DNA of 64,000 nt from Aurantibrevibacter litoralis (GTDB lineage: Bacteria; Bacteroidota; Bacteroidia; Flavobacteriales; Flavobacteriaceae): contig NZ_JAYEEQ010000001.1 in the NCBI RefSeq assembly GCF_034651555.1, positions 124,001 to 188,000 of the forward strand, written 5' to 3'. Positions within the stretch are counted from its first letter, which is position 1. Each line of letters starts with the position of its first letter. Below the pieces are notes generated by a model. That model was given only the letters and a program-made list of their open reading frames with translations. It had not been told where the DNA came from and did not search any database. Both the position numbers and the translations under genes were made by a program. Below are positions 26,405 to 35,306 of this stretch, piece after piece.

Positions 26405-26448
26405 AAGGCTATTAAGAGAAAATTAATAATATTAAAACTTTTGGGATT

Positions 26449-28269
26449 ATGTCTTCAGTAACGAATCATCACGAAGAACATCATGCACACGATCACGGTC
26501 ATCATCATAAGGAGACCTTTGTGACAAAATATATTTTTAGCCAGGATCATAAAATGATTTCTAAGCAGTATCTTATTACGGGCTTAATTATGGGCGCTAT
26601 AGGTATTGCCATGTCCATTTTGTTTCGGATGCAATTGGCATGGCCCGGAGAATCCTTCCCTATTTTTGAAGCGTTGCTTGGAAAATGGGCGCCTGGAGGG
26701 GTTATGGATGCGGATGTGTATTTGGCATTAGTAACCATTCATGGTACCATTATGGTGTTCTTTGTCCTTACCGCAGGACTTAGCGGTACCTTTAGTAACT
26801 TACTAATTCCATTACAGATAGGCGCAAGGGACATGGCATCTGGATTTCTAAATATGATTTCCTATTGGTTGTTTTTTACTTCTTCTGTTATAATGTTACT
26901 CTCTCTTTTCGTAGAGGCTGGGCCAGCTGCGGCCGGTTGGACCATTTATCCTCCCTTAAGCGCACTTCCAATGGCGCAAGGAGGTTCAGGAATGGGAATG
27001 ACACTTTGGTTGGTGTCAATGGCTATTTTTATTGCTTCTTCACTTTTGGGATCTTTAAATTATATAGTTACCGTAATTAATCTCAGAACCAAGGGGATGT
27101 CTATGACAAGGCTACCCTTAACCATTTGGGCATTTTTTGTTACGGCAATAATTGGAGTCATATCCTTTCCGGTTTTACTGTCTGCCGCACTATTGCTTAT
27201 CATGGACCGTAGTTTTGGTACTTCATTTTTTCTTTCGGACATCTTTATCCAAGGGGAAGTGTTGCATTACCAAGGGGGTTCTCCGGTGTTGTTCGAGCAT
27301 TTATTTTGGTTTTTAGGACATCCAGAGGTATATATTGTTATTTTGCCCGCAATGGGGATTGTTTCCGAGGTTATGGCGACCAATTCAAGAAAGCCGATTT
27401 TTGGCTATAGGGCAATGATTGCGTCAATTTTAGCGATCGCCTTTCTTTCTACCATTGTATGGGGGCACCATATGTTTATTTCGGGAATGAATCCGTTTTT
27501 AGGTTCGGTATTCACCTTTACGACCCTTTTAATTGCAATACCGTCGGCGGTTAAGGCATTTAACTGGATCACCACTTTATGGAAAGGCAATTTGCAATTT
27601 AATGTGGGTATGCTGTTTTCTATAGCCATGGTGTCTACATTTATAACCGGAGGTCTTACGGGTATTATTTTGGGAGACAGCACACTGGATATTAATGTGC
27701 ACGATACCTATTTTGTAGTGGCTCACTTCCATTTAGTGATGGGAATATCAGCATTATACGGTCTTTTTGCCGGGGTCTATCATTGGTTTCCCAAAATGTT
27801 TGGTAAAATGATGAACAAAAATTTGGGATACGTTCATTTTTGGATCACTGCCGTTTGTTCGTATGGTGTCTTTTTCCCCATGCATTTTATTGGAATGGCA
27901 GGGGTACCCCGTCGGTATTATGAAAATACAGCCTTTCCTATGTTCGATGAATTCACCAATATTCAGGTGCTCATGACTAGTTTTGCGATCATTGCCGCAT
28001 TGGCACAATTGGTTTTTGTTTACAATTTTATTGCTAGTATTTTCTACGGCAAAAAGGCCGAGCTAAATCCTTGGAAATCAACTACCTTAGAATGGACTGC
28101 TCCGGTAGAGCATATGCATGGCAACTGGCCCGGGGAAATACCTCACGTATATCGGTGGGCTTACGATTACAGTAAAACCGACGATAATGGCGAGTATATT
28201 ATACCCGATCAGGATTTTGTACCACAGACCGTACCCTTATTTGATGGTGAAGAGGAGTTTGAACATTAA
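26449..28269 (+). CDS. coxA: Cytochrome c oxidase subunit I
   Basis: The catalytic heme-copper subunit that reduces oxygen and pumps protons. 606 aa, about twelve transmembrane helices. Motifs: TIHGTIMVFF (heme a His), WFLGHPEVYIVILP (CuB His, cross-linked Tyr and the A1-type Glu), WGHHMFISGM (CuB His pair) and HDTYFVVAHFHLVMG (heme ligands). The N terminus has nine His in its first 20 residues (NHHEEHHAHDHGHHH). Last gene of the act-cox operon; subunit III and heme A synthesis genes are not in the window. Confidence 0.97.
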   Translation: MSSVTNHHEEHHAHDHGHHHKETFVTKYIFSQDHKMISKQYLITGLIMGAIGIAMSILFRMQLAWPGESFPIFEALLGKWAPGGVMDADVYLALVTIHGTIMVFFVLTAGLSGTFSNLLIPLQIGARDMASGFLNMISYWLFFTSSVIMLLSLFVEAGPAAAGWTIYPPLSALPMAQGGSGMGMTLWLVSMAIFIASSLLGSLNYIVTVINLRTKGMSMTRLPLTIWAFFVTAIIGVISFPVLLSAALLLIMDRSFGTSFFLSDIFIQGEVLHYQGGSPVLFEHLFWFLGHPEVYIVILPAMGIVSEVMATNSRKPIFGYRAMIASILAIAFLSTIVWGHHMFISGMNPFLGSVFTFTTLLIAIPSAVKAFNWITTLWKGNLQFNVGMLFSIAMVSTFITGGLTGIILGDSTLDINVHDTYFVVAHFHLVMGISALYGLFAGVYHWFPKMFGKMMNKNLGYVHFWITAVCSYGVFFPMHFIGMAGVPRRYYENTAFPMFDEFTNIQVLMTSFAIIAALAQLVFVYNFIASIFYGKKAELNPWKSTTLEWTAPVEHMHGNWPGEIPHVYRWAYDYSKTDDNGEYIIPDQDFVPQTVPLFDGEEEFEH

Positions 28270-28288
28270 CATATCGTAATAGTAGTAC

Positions 28289-28335
28289 AAAAAATCCTGT
28301 CTTATAACAGCACTGTTATGGGACAGGATTTTTTT
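28289..28335 (+). terminator. Terminator of the act-cox operon
   Basis: AAAAAATCCTGTC (28289-28301) pairs with GACAGGATTTTTT (28322-28334), with a second inner stem ATAACAG/CTGTTAT (28304-28310 with 28313-28319). A T-run of seven ends it. It lies 20 bp after the coxA stop and could act in both directions. Confidence 0.85.
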
Positions 28336-28417
28336 ATTCCGTATATGCATTGGGTGTTGCAATTTTTTGCAATAACTTTATCCATAGAAATTATATCGCA
28401 TCGTTAAATAGAAACAA

Positions 28418-29248
28418 ATGTTACTAAGGGGCATCGTAGTGTTATTTTTTTTGATTGCCTGTATTCCGGTTATCGGGCAACGAACTCCTACCATTAAGGG
28501 AAATAGAAATGTAGTAACGATTAATGAAAATTTGCCACCTTTTCACACTATTGAACTCCAAAGCAATTTGGACATTTATATAGCGGAATCCGCTGCGCAT
28601 GGATATAGCCTCATTGCCGATGAAAATCTGGTAGATATCCTAAAGTTTAGTGTAGAAGATGGTGTTCTTGTTATTAGTTCTTATTATAAGATAAAGTCCA
28701 AAAAGAAATTAGAAATAACGATTCACTATGAAGCGCTAGATGCTATACGCCTGCATGATGGGCGTCTGGAAACCAAGACCCAACTTAAGGCTTATGAGCA
28801 ATTAGAGGTACATACCTTTGGATTCTCTAAAATAGAATTACAAGCTAAAGGATCTATTATAAACATTCGTATGGCCGATTCTAGTTCAGGCAATTTTAAT
28901 GTAGCATGTGATTCTCTGAATTTTGAAGCCAAAGATCGGGTTAGGGCGTCTTACTATGGCAACACAGATAACCAAGTTGTTAGGCTGCATCGCAATGCGA
29001 AAGTAGACGCAGAAGGTACTACAAACCAATTGGAAGCACTATTGTACGAAAACTCAGAATTTAAGGCCACAACGCTTCAGTCATCCGCGGTTTCAGCATC
29101 TTTAAATGACAGTGCTACCCTTAGCGTATGGGCAACAGATAGTTTGATGCTTTCGTCTAAAGGTTCGGCACGCACATTTTTGTATGGAGACCCTAAAATT
29201 GAAATTCGGGAATTTTTAGACACCTCACAATTAATCAAAAAAAAATAA
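28418..29248 (+). CDS. Secreted GIN-domain protein (DUF2807, head domain of putative autotransporter adhesin)
   Basis: 276 aa with a signal peptide (MLLRGIVVLFFLIACIPVIG) followed by a GIN domain: TIKGNRNVVTINENLPPFHT, IELQSNLDIYIAES and a ladder of short beta repeats ending near residue 265. In this family the fold is a right-handed beta helix of unknown ligand. There is no membrane anchor or sorting tail, so the protein is periplasmic or secreted. It ends 3 bp from the convergent acyl-CoA oxidase gene. Confidence 0.85.
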   Translation: MLLRGIVVLFFLIACIPVIGQRTPTIKGNRNVVTINENLPPFHTIELQSNLDIYIAESAAHGYSLIADENLVDILKFSVEDGVLVISSYYKIKSKKKLEITIHYEALDAIRLHDGRLETKTQLKAYEQLEVHTFGFSKIELQAKGSIINIRMADSSSGNFNVACDSLNFEAKDRVRASYYGNTDNQVVRLHRNAKVDAEGTTNQLEALLYENSEFKATTLQSSAVSASLNDSATLSVWATDSLMLSSKGSARTFLYGDPKIEIREFLDTSQLIKKK

Positions 29249-29251
29249 GTC

Positions 29252-31516
29252 TTATTTAGTGATGGGTGCTGTGATACAATGATCCGGAATTCCAAAACCA
29301 TCCACTAAAACAGCGATATGTGGTCGTAGTTCCGTACATAGTCGTTCTACGCGTTGCCGAATGGCTTTAGATTTTGTGCCCGAGATGTAGCCCTGTTCCA
29401 AATACCACGAAGCATCATTTCGAATTTCATGCAAGGCGTGTAGCGTCCCTAATTTTTCAAACAATAATCTGTTTTTTTCGTCGGGTATATTTGCGGTAAA
29501 ATCTACAAAGGTAGTGTAGGCCAATTCGCAACTATAAGCTTTGCCAAGAGCCAATAAATGCGTTTGTATTTTTAAGAAAGCTTGATAGGCCGGAATGCCT
29601 TTTTTGATGTAAGATCTAATTCGTTGCGCCGCACTGTAAGTAAGGCGTCTAGTTCTGTAATTAAAGGCGTGCTGATGAAATTTTGGATTATACAAATGAT
29701 CTTTATCTACTTTATTAGGATAGGTCGGATTTATGGTTGTCCATCGGTCACTTAGTTGGGTGCTCAACAATTTTAATACGGCAGCGAAACCGGCACTATT
29801 AAATTCCGATTTAAAATTGGACAACACTCCTTTGGCCGCCAATTGCAATAAGACCGTATTATCTCCTTCAAAAGTGGTAAATATATCTACATCTCCTTTT
29901 AAATCGGCAATTCTATTTTCTATGAGGTAGCCTTTGCCGCCACAGGCTTCGCGGCATTCTTGTATGGTGTCGTTTGCAAACCAGGTTATCACGGCTTTTA
30001 AACCTGCTACCTGTGCCTCTATCATACGTTTGTCCTCTTGTGTATCGTCACTGTAGACCGCCATAAAATGCTTTAGCGTTATATCGTACACATAAGCCGA
30101 AGCAACTGCTGGAGTTAAACGAAATTGATGGGTAGGATAGTCCATCAGTAAATCTTCCTGAATTTTTATACTGTCGTTAAACTGTCGGCGCTTCAGCGCA
30201 TAATGTACGGCAATGGTCAAGGCCAATTTTGCACCACCTAAGCCGGCTCTCGCCACGCATATTCTTCCGCCAACCAAGGTGCCCAACATGGTAAAGAAGC
30301 GTTTGTTAGGGTTTTTTATGGACGAATGATAAGCGCCATCTTCGGTAATAGTACCATATTTATTGAGCAGATTTTCTCGCGGCACAGCAACCTGGTGAAA
30401 CCATATTTTTCCGTTGTCCACACCATTCAATCCTAACTTATAGCCATTATCTTCAATGCGAACACCCGGATTTAATTGGTGGTTTTTAGCTCTAACAGGC
30501 ACTAAAATAGCATGGACTCCTTCATTTTCCCCGTTTACAATTAATTGGGCAAAAACGGAAGCCATAGTGGCGTGCAGCGCATTACCAATGTATTCTTTAT
30601 TGTCGTTTTTGCCCGGTGTATGTACAATGATGCGGTCTGTTTCTTTGTCGTAGGTTGCGGTGGTTTTAATGCCGCGCACATTAGATCCATGTCCGGTTTC
30701 TGTCATAGCAAAGCACCCTAAAAGCATTGCTTCCCCTGTTGCTTTTAAATAACGATCCTGATGTTCTTTGGTGCCCAGCTTTTGAATGCTACCACCAAAA
30801 AGTCCAAACTGAACCCCAAATTTTACCGCCAAACTTCCATCAACAAACATAAGGTGCTCAAAGATCAGCGCATATCCTGGCATATCATTTGTACCGCCGT
30901 AGGCTGGTGGGTAGGCCATGGCACCATAGCCGGCATTGGCTAAAAACCGGACTTGTTCTAAAACCTTGTTTCTAAAAGCGGTTTTATCTCTTTCAATTTC
31001 CCAATGGAAAATGGGATCGGCAAGAACCTTTCGAAAGGCATCAATGATAGCGCTATAATCTCCTTTAAGAATATGATCTATTTCTGAGGCCTTATAGTAA
31101 TTGGATATAATTTCATGGTCTATTTCTACATCAAAAAGATGATGGTAGTGATTGGGTTGTATGCCTAAATTTAGTTCTATATCCTTTAATTGCTGGTTAA
31201 ATGGACACTCCGTCTTGTAATAACACACCATCTTTTGGCTAAAAGAGGCTAGCGGATACGTATCTCCTTCCACAAGTCGCACCTGGGCCTTGTTAATAAG
31301 AAAACGCCACTCTTTTTGTAATGTGTCCGAGGGCGGAACTGCCTTATCAAGCCATGAAAGAAGCGTTTCTCGGTCTTGGTTGTCTAAAGAACTATCGTTA
31401 AGAATTGCCTTTTGAATTACATTAATTTCAGAAGCCGACAGAAGATCGTCGGCCCAAATAACATAGAAAAAAGGAATATATTGGAGAATTCCGGCGGAAT
31501 AATTGGTTTTGTTCAT
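29252..31516 (-). CDS. Acyl-CoA oxidase/dehydrogenase family protein
   Basis: A flavoprotein predicted to introduce the alpha,beta double bond into acyl-CoA. 754 aa, far longer than ordinary acyl-CoA dehydrogenases (~380 aa) and close to ACOX-type enzymes. The mid block CFAMTETGHGSNVRGIKTTA is the flavin-binding motif, followed by WFHQVAVPRENLLNKYG, and CREACGGKGYLIENRIADLK carries the region of FAD contacts near the catalytic base. Two C-terminal helical domains fill residues 580-754. Whether electrons go to O2 or to ETF cannot be told by reading. It is divergent from ruvB. Confidence 0.88.
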   Translation of the reverse strand: MNKTNYSAGILQYIPFFYVIWADDLLSASEINVIQKAILNDSSLDNQDRETLLSWLDKAVPPSDTLQKEWRFLINKAQVRLVEGDTYPLASFSQKMVCYYKTECPFNQQLKDIELNLGIQPNHYHHLFDVEIDHEIISNYYKASEIDHILKGDYSAIIDAFRKVLADPIFHWEIERDKTAFRNKVLEQVRFLANAGYGAMAYPPAYGGTNDMPGYALIFEHLMFVDGSLAVKFGVQFGLFGGSIQKLGTKEHQDRYLKATGEAMLLGCFAMTETGHGSNVRGIKTTATYDKETDRIIVHTPGKNDNKEYIGNALHATMASVFAQLIVNGENEGVHAILVPVRAKNHQLNPGVRIEDNGYKLGLNGVDNGKIWFHQVAVPRENLLNKYGTITEDGAYHSSIKNPNKRFFTMLGTLVGGRICVARAGLGGAKLALTIAVHYALKRRQFNDSIKIQEDLLMDYPTHQFRLTPAVASAYVYDITLKHFMAVYSDDTQEDKRMIEAQVAGLKAVITWFANDTIQECREACGGKGYLIENRIADLKGDVDIFTTFEGDNTVLLQLAAKGVLSNFKSEFNSAGFAAVLKLLSTQLSDRWTTINPTYPNKVDKDHLYNPKFHQHAFNYRTRRLTYSAAQRIRSYIKKGIPAYQAFLKIQTHLLALGKAYSCELAYTTFVDFTANIPDEKNRLLFEKLGTLHALHEIRNDASWYLEQGYISGTKSKAIRQRVERLCTELRPHIAVLVDGFGIPDHCITAPITK

Positions 31517-31633
31517 GGTCTTAATTTACAACATTTGTCGCAAAGAAGTTTTCTTCCTTGGCACAAGCTTTTAAATTATTCTTAACAGGGTTGTTTGCCA
31601 TTATGGATGGTATTAAACTTAGCCATTTTAGCG

Positions 31634-31641
31634 TATCTTTG
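31634..31641 (+). promoter_or_regulatory. -7 box (TATCTTTG) directly before ruvB
   Basis: It matches TANNTTTG and ends 7 bp before the ruvB ATG at 31649, so a transcript from it would have virtually no leader. No -33 partner was found at the right spacing. Confidence 0.4.
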
Positions 31642-31648
31642 TTATCCT

Positions 31649-32671
31649 ATGAACGAATATTTAGACCCATCATCCGATCATTTTTCGCAAGAAGAACTAG
31701 ATATTGAAAGGGTATTGCGCCCAATTACTTTTGATGATTTTACGGGTCAGGCGCAAATTTTGGAGAACCTTAAAGTGTTTGTAGAGGCAGCCAATCTTCG
31801 CGGTGAAGCTTTGGATCACACTCTTTTTCATGGCCCTCCAGGTCTCGGAAAAACTACCTTGGCTCATATTTTGGCCAATGAATTGGGGGTGGGCATTAAA
31901 ATAACCTCGGGTCCTGTTCTGGATAAACCCGGCGATTTGGCCGGATTGTTGACCAACCTTCAGGAAAGAGATGTGTTGTTTATAGACGAAATTCATCGGC
32001 TGAGCCCTATTGTGGAAGAATATTTGTATTCTGCCATGGAAGATTACAAGATTGATATTATGATAGAAACCGGTCCCAATGCACGGTCGGTACAAATCAA
32101 CCTTAATCCTTTTACTTTAATTGGCGCCACCACGCGCTCCGGCTTATTAACAGCGCCCATGAGAGCTCGCTTTGGAATACAGAGTCGATTGCAATATTAT
32201 TCTACCGAATTATTAGCGACTATCGTAACGCGCAGCGCAGCCATTTTAAAAATGCCAATAACCCAAGAAGCAGCTATAGAAATAGCCGGACGAAGCAGAG
32301 GAACACCGCGTATTTGCAATGCCCTTTTACGAAGGGTGCGCGACTTTGCCCAAATAAAAGGGAACGGAAAGATCGATATCGAAATCTCCAGATTTAGTCT
32401 TAAGGCATTGCATGTAGACACATACGGTCTCGACGAAATGGATAATAAAATTCTGAGTACGTTGATCGACAAATTTAAAGGAGGTCCTGTGGGCATCTCT
32501 ACCATTGCAACTGCGGTTTCGGAAAGTGCAGAAACCATAGAGGAAGTGTACGAGCCTTTTTTAATACAGCAAGGATTTATAATGCGCACCCCCAGAGGTA
32601 GGGAGGTAACCGAATTGGCATATAAGCATTTGGGAAAAACGAAGGGAAATATTCAGGGAGGATTGTTCTAG
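31649..32671 (+). CDS. ruvB: Holliday junction branch migration helicase RuvB
   Basis: The AAA+ motor that drives branch migration with RuvA during recombination repair. Starting at 31649 gives 340 aa, the usual length, with MNEYLDPSSDHFSQEELDIE; an upstream in-frame TTG at 31595 would add 18 atypical residues. Motifs: HGPPGLGKTTLAH (Walker A), LFIDEIHRLSP (Walker B), GATTRSGLLTAPMRARFG (sensor 1 and arginine finger), and the C-terminal winged helix with GFIMRTPRGREVTELAYKHL. ruvA and ruvC are not in the window. Confidence 0.97.
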   Translation: MNEYLDPSSDHFSQEELDIERVLRPITFDDFTGQAQILENLKVFVEAANLRGEALDHTLFHGPPGLGKTTLAHILANELGVGIKITSGPVLDKPGDLAGLLTNLQERDVLFIDEIHRLSPIVEEYLYSAMEDYKIDIMIETGPNARSVQINLNPFTLIGATTRSGLLTAPMRARFGIQSRLQYYSTELLATIVTRSAAILKMPITQEAAIEIAGRSRGTPRICNALLRRVRDFAQIKGNGKIDIEISRFSLKALHVDTYGLDEMDNKILSTLIDKFKGGPVGISTIATAVSESAETIEEVYEPFLIQQGFIMRTPRGREVTELAYKHLGKTKGNIQGGLF

Positions 32672-32733
32672 AGTGTTGTTTTGATAGGGAATAACAATTC
32701 ATAAAGACCAAGGAGCTGTAGCGATAAAAACAA

Positions 32734-34068
32734 ATGAAAAATTTACCTCGTATTTCTACTTTTCAGGTTTTTAAAAATGCGCAACGCATTCTTAAAAATC
32801 CGTTGCCGTTTCATCATCAGAACTTTACCAAATTCGGCGATCATTTTAGAGTGAAACTTGGTACTAAGGAATCCGTATTATTTACTCGAAATCCGGAACT
32901 CATTAAACACGTACTTCAAAAGCAGCACAAAATATACTGGAAATCGCCTTTACAAACGGTAGATTTAGCCAAGTATATTGGTCATGGCATTCTTACTTCC
33001 AATGGTGAGCACTGGCGTACGCATAGGCGTATGGTACAACCCGCGTTTCATAAGAAAAAACTAAGCAACCTTCTGGGTATTATGCTAGAAACCATTCGGT
33101 TAGAACTAAAACGCATTGAACCCGATACGGTTCAGGATGCCTTTTCTTTAATGGGCGATCTGGCATTTCAGGTAGTGGCAACATCCTTATTTAGTACCTC
33201 GGATAGCCGAAGTCGTATGGCAAGGCTCAAAAAAATTACCGAAGACAATCAACAAATGCTCATTAAGGAAATGCGACAACCCTATTTAAAATGGTGGTAT
33301 CGCCTAAAAGGGGATATTTCAACACACTTGGGTTATGCTGAAGAGGCTAGAAACATCCTTTTAGAGCGTATAGAAGCGCGCCGCCTGTCTGTACAAGAAA
33401 AGGATGATGTACTAGATATGTTGCTCCGAGCCACCTACGAAGACGGCTCGTCTATGTCGAATTCGCAATTGATAGATGAAGTGCTTATTTTATTTACGGC
33501 CGGCCACGAAACTACAGCCAATGCACTAAGTTTCACTTTGTTTTTATTGGCAACACATCCGGAAATTCAAAAAAAAGCCTTTAAAGAGGTAACTCAAGTT
33601 GAATTTGAAACTTCGAATCTAATGGAGGTACTGGGTAGGCTACCCTACTGCAGACAATGCCTGGAAGAGGCCATGCGCTTATATCCGCCTGTGTATGTTA
33701 TAGATCGCATCGCTACGGAAGATGATCAGTATAAAGATATCCATATCCCAAAGGGCACTTTGGTCTTGCTATCTATATACGAATTGCACCGATACGAAAA
33801 TTTTTGGGATCGCCCTTCGGTCTTTAACCCCGATCGATTTGCCATGGCGGACAAAAAAGAGATAGGAGATTATTATTACCCCTTTGGAGCCGGGCCTCGC
33901 ATGTGCGTGGGCAATAATTTTGCGATGTATGAAATGATTTTTACCATTGCAGAAATCATTAAAAAATTCGAGCTATCATCGCCCATTCAGTCTATGGAGA
34001 TAAATCCGTTAATTTCATTAAAACCCAAAAATGTCCCCATACAATTTAAGGAACGACACATTGGATAA
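32734..34068 (+). CDS. Cytochrome P450
   Basis: A heme-thiolate monooxygenase of 444 aa. Signatures: I-helix TAGHETTAN (from Thr255, with the acid-threonine pair near 259-260), K-helix EEAMR (E-x-x-R), and the heme loop FGAGPRMCVGNN with Cys391 as thiolate ligand. The arrangement and length resemble the CYP102/CYP4-like bacterial fatty acid or terpenoid hydroxylases, but the substrate cannot be told. There is no signal anchor and no ferredoxin or reductase partner gene nearby. It lies between ruvB and queG, overlapping the latter. Confidence 0.94.
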   Translation: MKNLPRISTFQVFKNAQRILKNPLPFHHQNFTKFGDHFRVKLGTKESVLFTRNPELIKHVLQKQHKIYWKSPLQTVDLAKYIGHGILTSNGEHWRTHRRMVQPAFHKKKLSNLLGIMLETIRLELKRIEPDTVQDAFSLMGDLAFQVVATSLFSTSDSRSRMARLKKITEDNQQMLIKEMRQPYLKWWYRLKGDISTHLGYAEEARNILLERIEARRLSVQEKDDVLDMLLRATYEDGSSMSNSQLIDEVLILFTAGHETTANALSFTLFLLATHPEIQKKAFKEVTQVEFETSNLMEVLGRLPYCRQCLEEAMRLYPPVYVIDRIATEDDQYKDIHIPKGTLVLLSIYELHRYENFWDRPSVFNPDRFAMADKKEIGDYYYPFGAGPRMCVGNNFAMYEMIFTIAEIIKKFELSSPIQSMEINPLISLKPKNVPIQFKERHIG

Positions 34069-34993
34069 CAAAACAACATATAGCCAGATGATTAAGGAAG
34101 AAGCCACGCGTCTTGGTTTTTTGTCTTGTGGCATGGCCAAGGCAGCTTTTTTAGAGGAAGAAGCTCCGCGATTGGAAAAATGGCTAAAAAACAATATGCA
34201 CGGGGAAATGGTGTATATGGAAAATTATTTTGATAAGCGGCTCGATCCCCGATTATTGGTAGATGGTGCAAAAACAGTGATTTCTCTTTTGCTCAATTAT
34301 TTTCCTTCCGAAACCCAGAAAGATAACAGTTATAAATTGTCGAAATACGCGTACGGACAGGATTACCACCACGTTATAAAATCAAAACTAAAACAACTTC
34401 ACGAATTTATCACGGAACATATTGGCGAGGTCAATGGTAGGGCTTTTGTAGATTCTGCACCGGTCCTTGATAAGGCTTGGGCGGCCAAAAGTGGTTTGGG
34501 ATGGATAGGAAAGCACAGCAACCTCTTAACCCAAAAAGTAGGATCGTTTTACTTTATTGCCGAATTAATAATAGATTTAGAATTAGAGTACGATAATCCG
34601 GTAACCGACCACTGTGGCACCTGCACTGCCTGTATAGATGCGTGTCCTACACAAGCCATTACCAAGGCGTATGTGGTAGATGGTAGCAAATGCATCTCCT
34701 ATTTCACCATTGAACTAAAAAATGAAATACCGAACCAATTTAAAGTTACTTTTGATGATTGGGTCTTTGGATGTGATGTGTGCCAAGATGTGTGTCCATG
34801 GAATCGTTTCGCTACACCCCATACGGAACCCCTGTTTAATCCGCATCCAGACCTTCTTTCCATGACCAAAAAAGACTGGAACGAAATTACCGAAGATGTA
34901 TTTAGAAAGGTATTTCAGAAATCGGCCGTAAAGCGCACAAAATTTTCAGGTTTAAAACGGAATATTGCTTTTTTAGAAGATGAAAAGGGCTAA
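34031..34993 (+). CDS. queG: Epoxyqueuosine reductase
   Basis: Catalyses the last step of queuosine synthesis, reducing epoxyqueuosine in tRNA with cobalamin. 320 aa. It has two iron-sulfur motifs: CGTCTACIDACP (near 195) and CDVCQDVCPWN (near 247). The catalytic region includes FVDSAPVLDKAWAAKSGLGW. The ATG at 34031 overlaps the P450 gene by 38 bp; a TTG at 34061 or the ATG at 34088 (MIKEEATRLGFLSCG) are alternatives, and the conserved family sequence begins near the latter. Confidence 0.94.
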   Translation: MSPYNLRNDTLDNKTTYSQMIKEEATRLGFLSCGMAKAAFLEEEAPRLEKWLKNNMHGEMVYMENYFDKRLDPRLLVDGAKTVISLLLNYFPSETQKDNSYKLSKYAYGQDYHHVIKSKLKQLHEFITEHIGEVNGRAFVDSAPVLDKAWAAKSGLGWIGKHSNLLTQKVGSFYFIAELIIDLELEYDNPVTDHCGTCTACIDACPTQAITKAYVVDGSKCISYFTIELKNEIPNQFKVTFDDWVFGCDVCQDVCPWNRFATPHTEPLFNPHPDLLSMTKKDWNEITEDVFRKVFQKSAVKRTKFSGLKRNIAFLEDEKG

Positions 34994-35306
34994 TTGGCCT
35001 TTAGACACCTCATTACACCTAGAACGGCATAGGTAAAAGAACTATTGAGAGCTATTTTGAGTTTTTTTAAAACTGTTCAAACTTTTATATCTTTTAGGTA
35101 TATGTGATTTTATACAGTTGCTTTAAACCTGAACAATAGAAGTGTTTCCGGCAAATTATTCAATTTTGTAACAAAATTTTACCGGTATCATAGTTAAAAG
35201 GGATAGTTTAAAAAGCTACTTTTAAACTTTTGCACGTGTAATTGCTCGATTGTACTTTTGCGTTTAACCAACGAATCTTCTTATAATAAGCTTTAATCTC
35301 AGGCTG
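34994..35306. other. Intergenic region upstream of the TPR-AraC regulator
   Basis: 313 bp, AT-rich, holding the strong promoter at 35229-35260. No terminator of good quality for queG and no coding potential were seen. Confidence 0.45.
35229..35260 (+). promoter_or_regulatory. Bacteroidota-type promoter of the TPR-AraC regulator
   Basis: TTTG at 35229-35232, a 20-bp spacer, then TACTTTTG at 35253-35260. It gives a leader of about 40 nt before the ATG at 35307. Confidence 0.75.
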
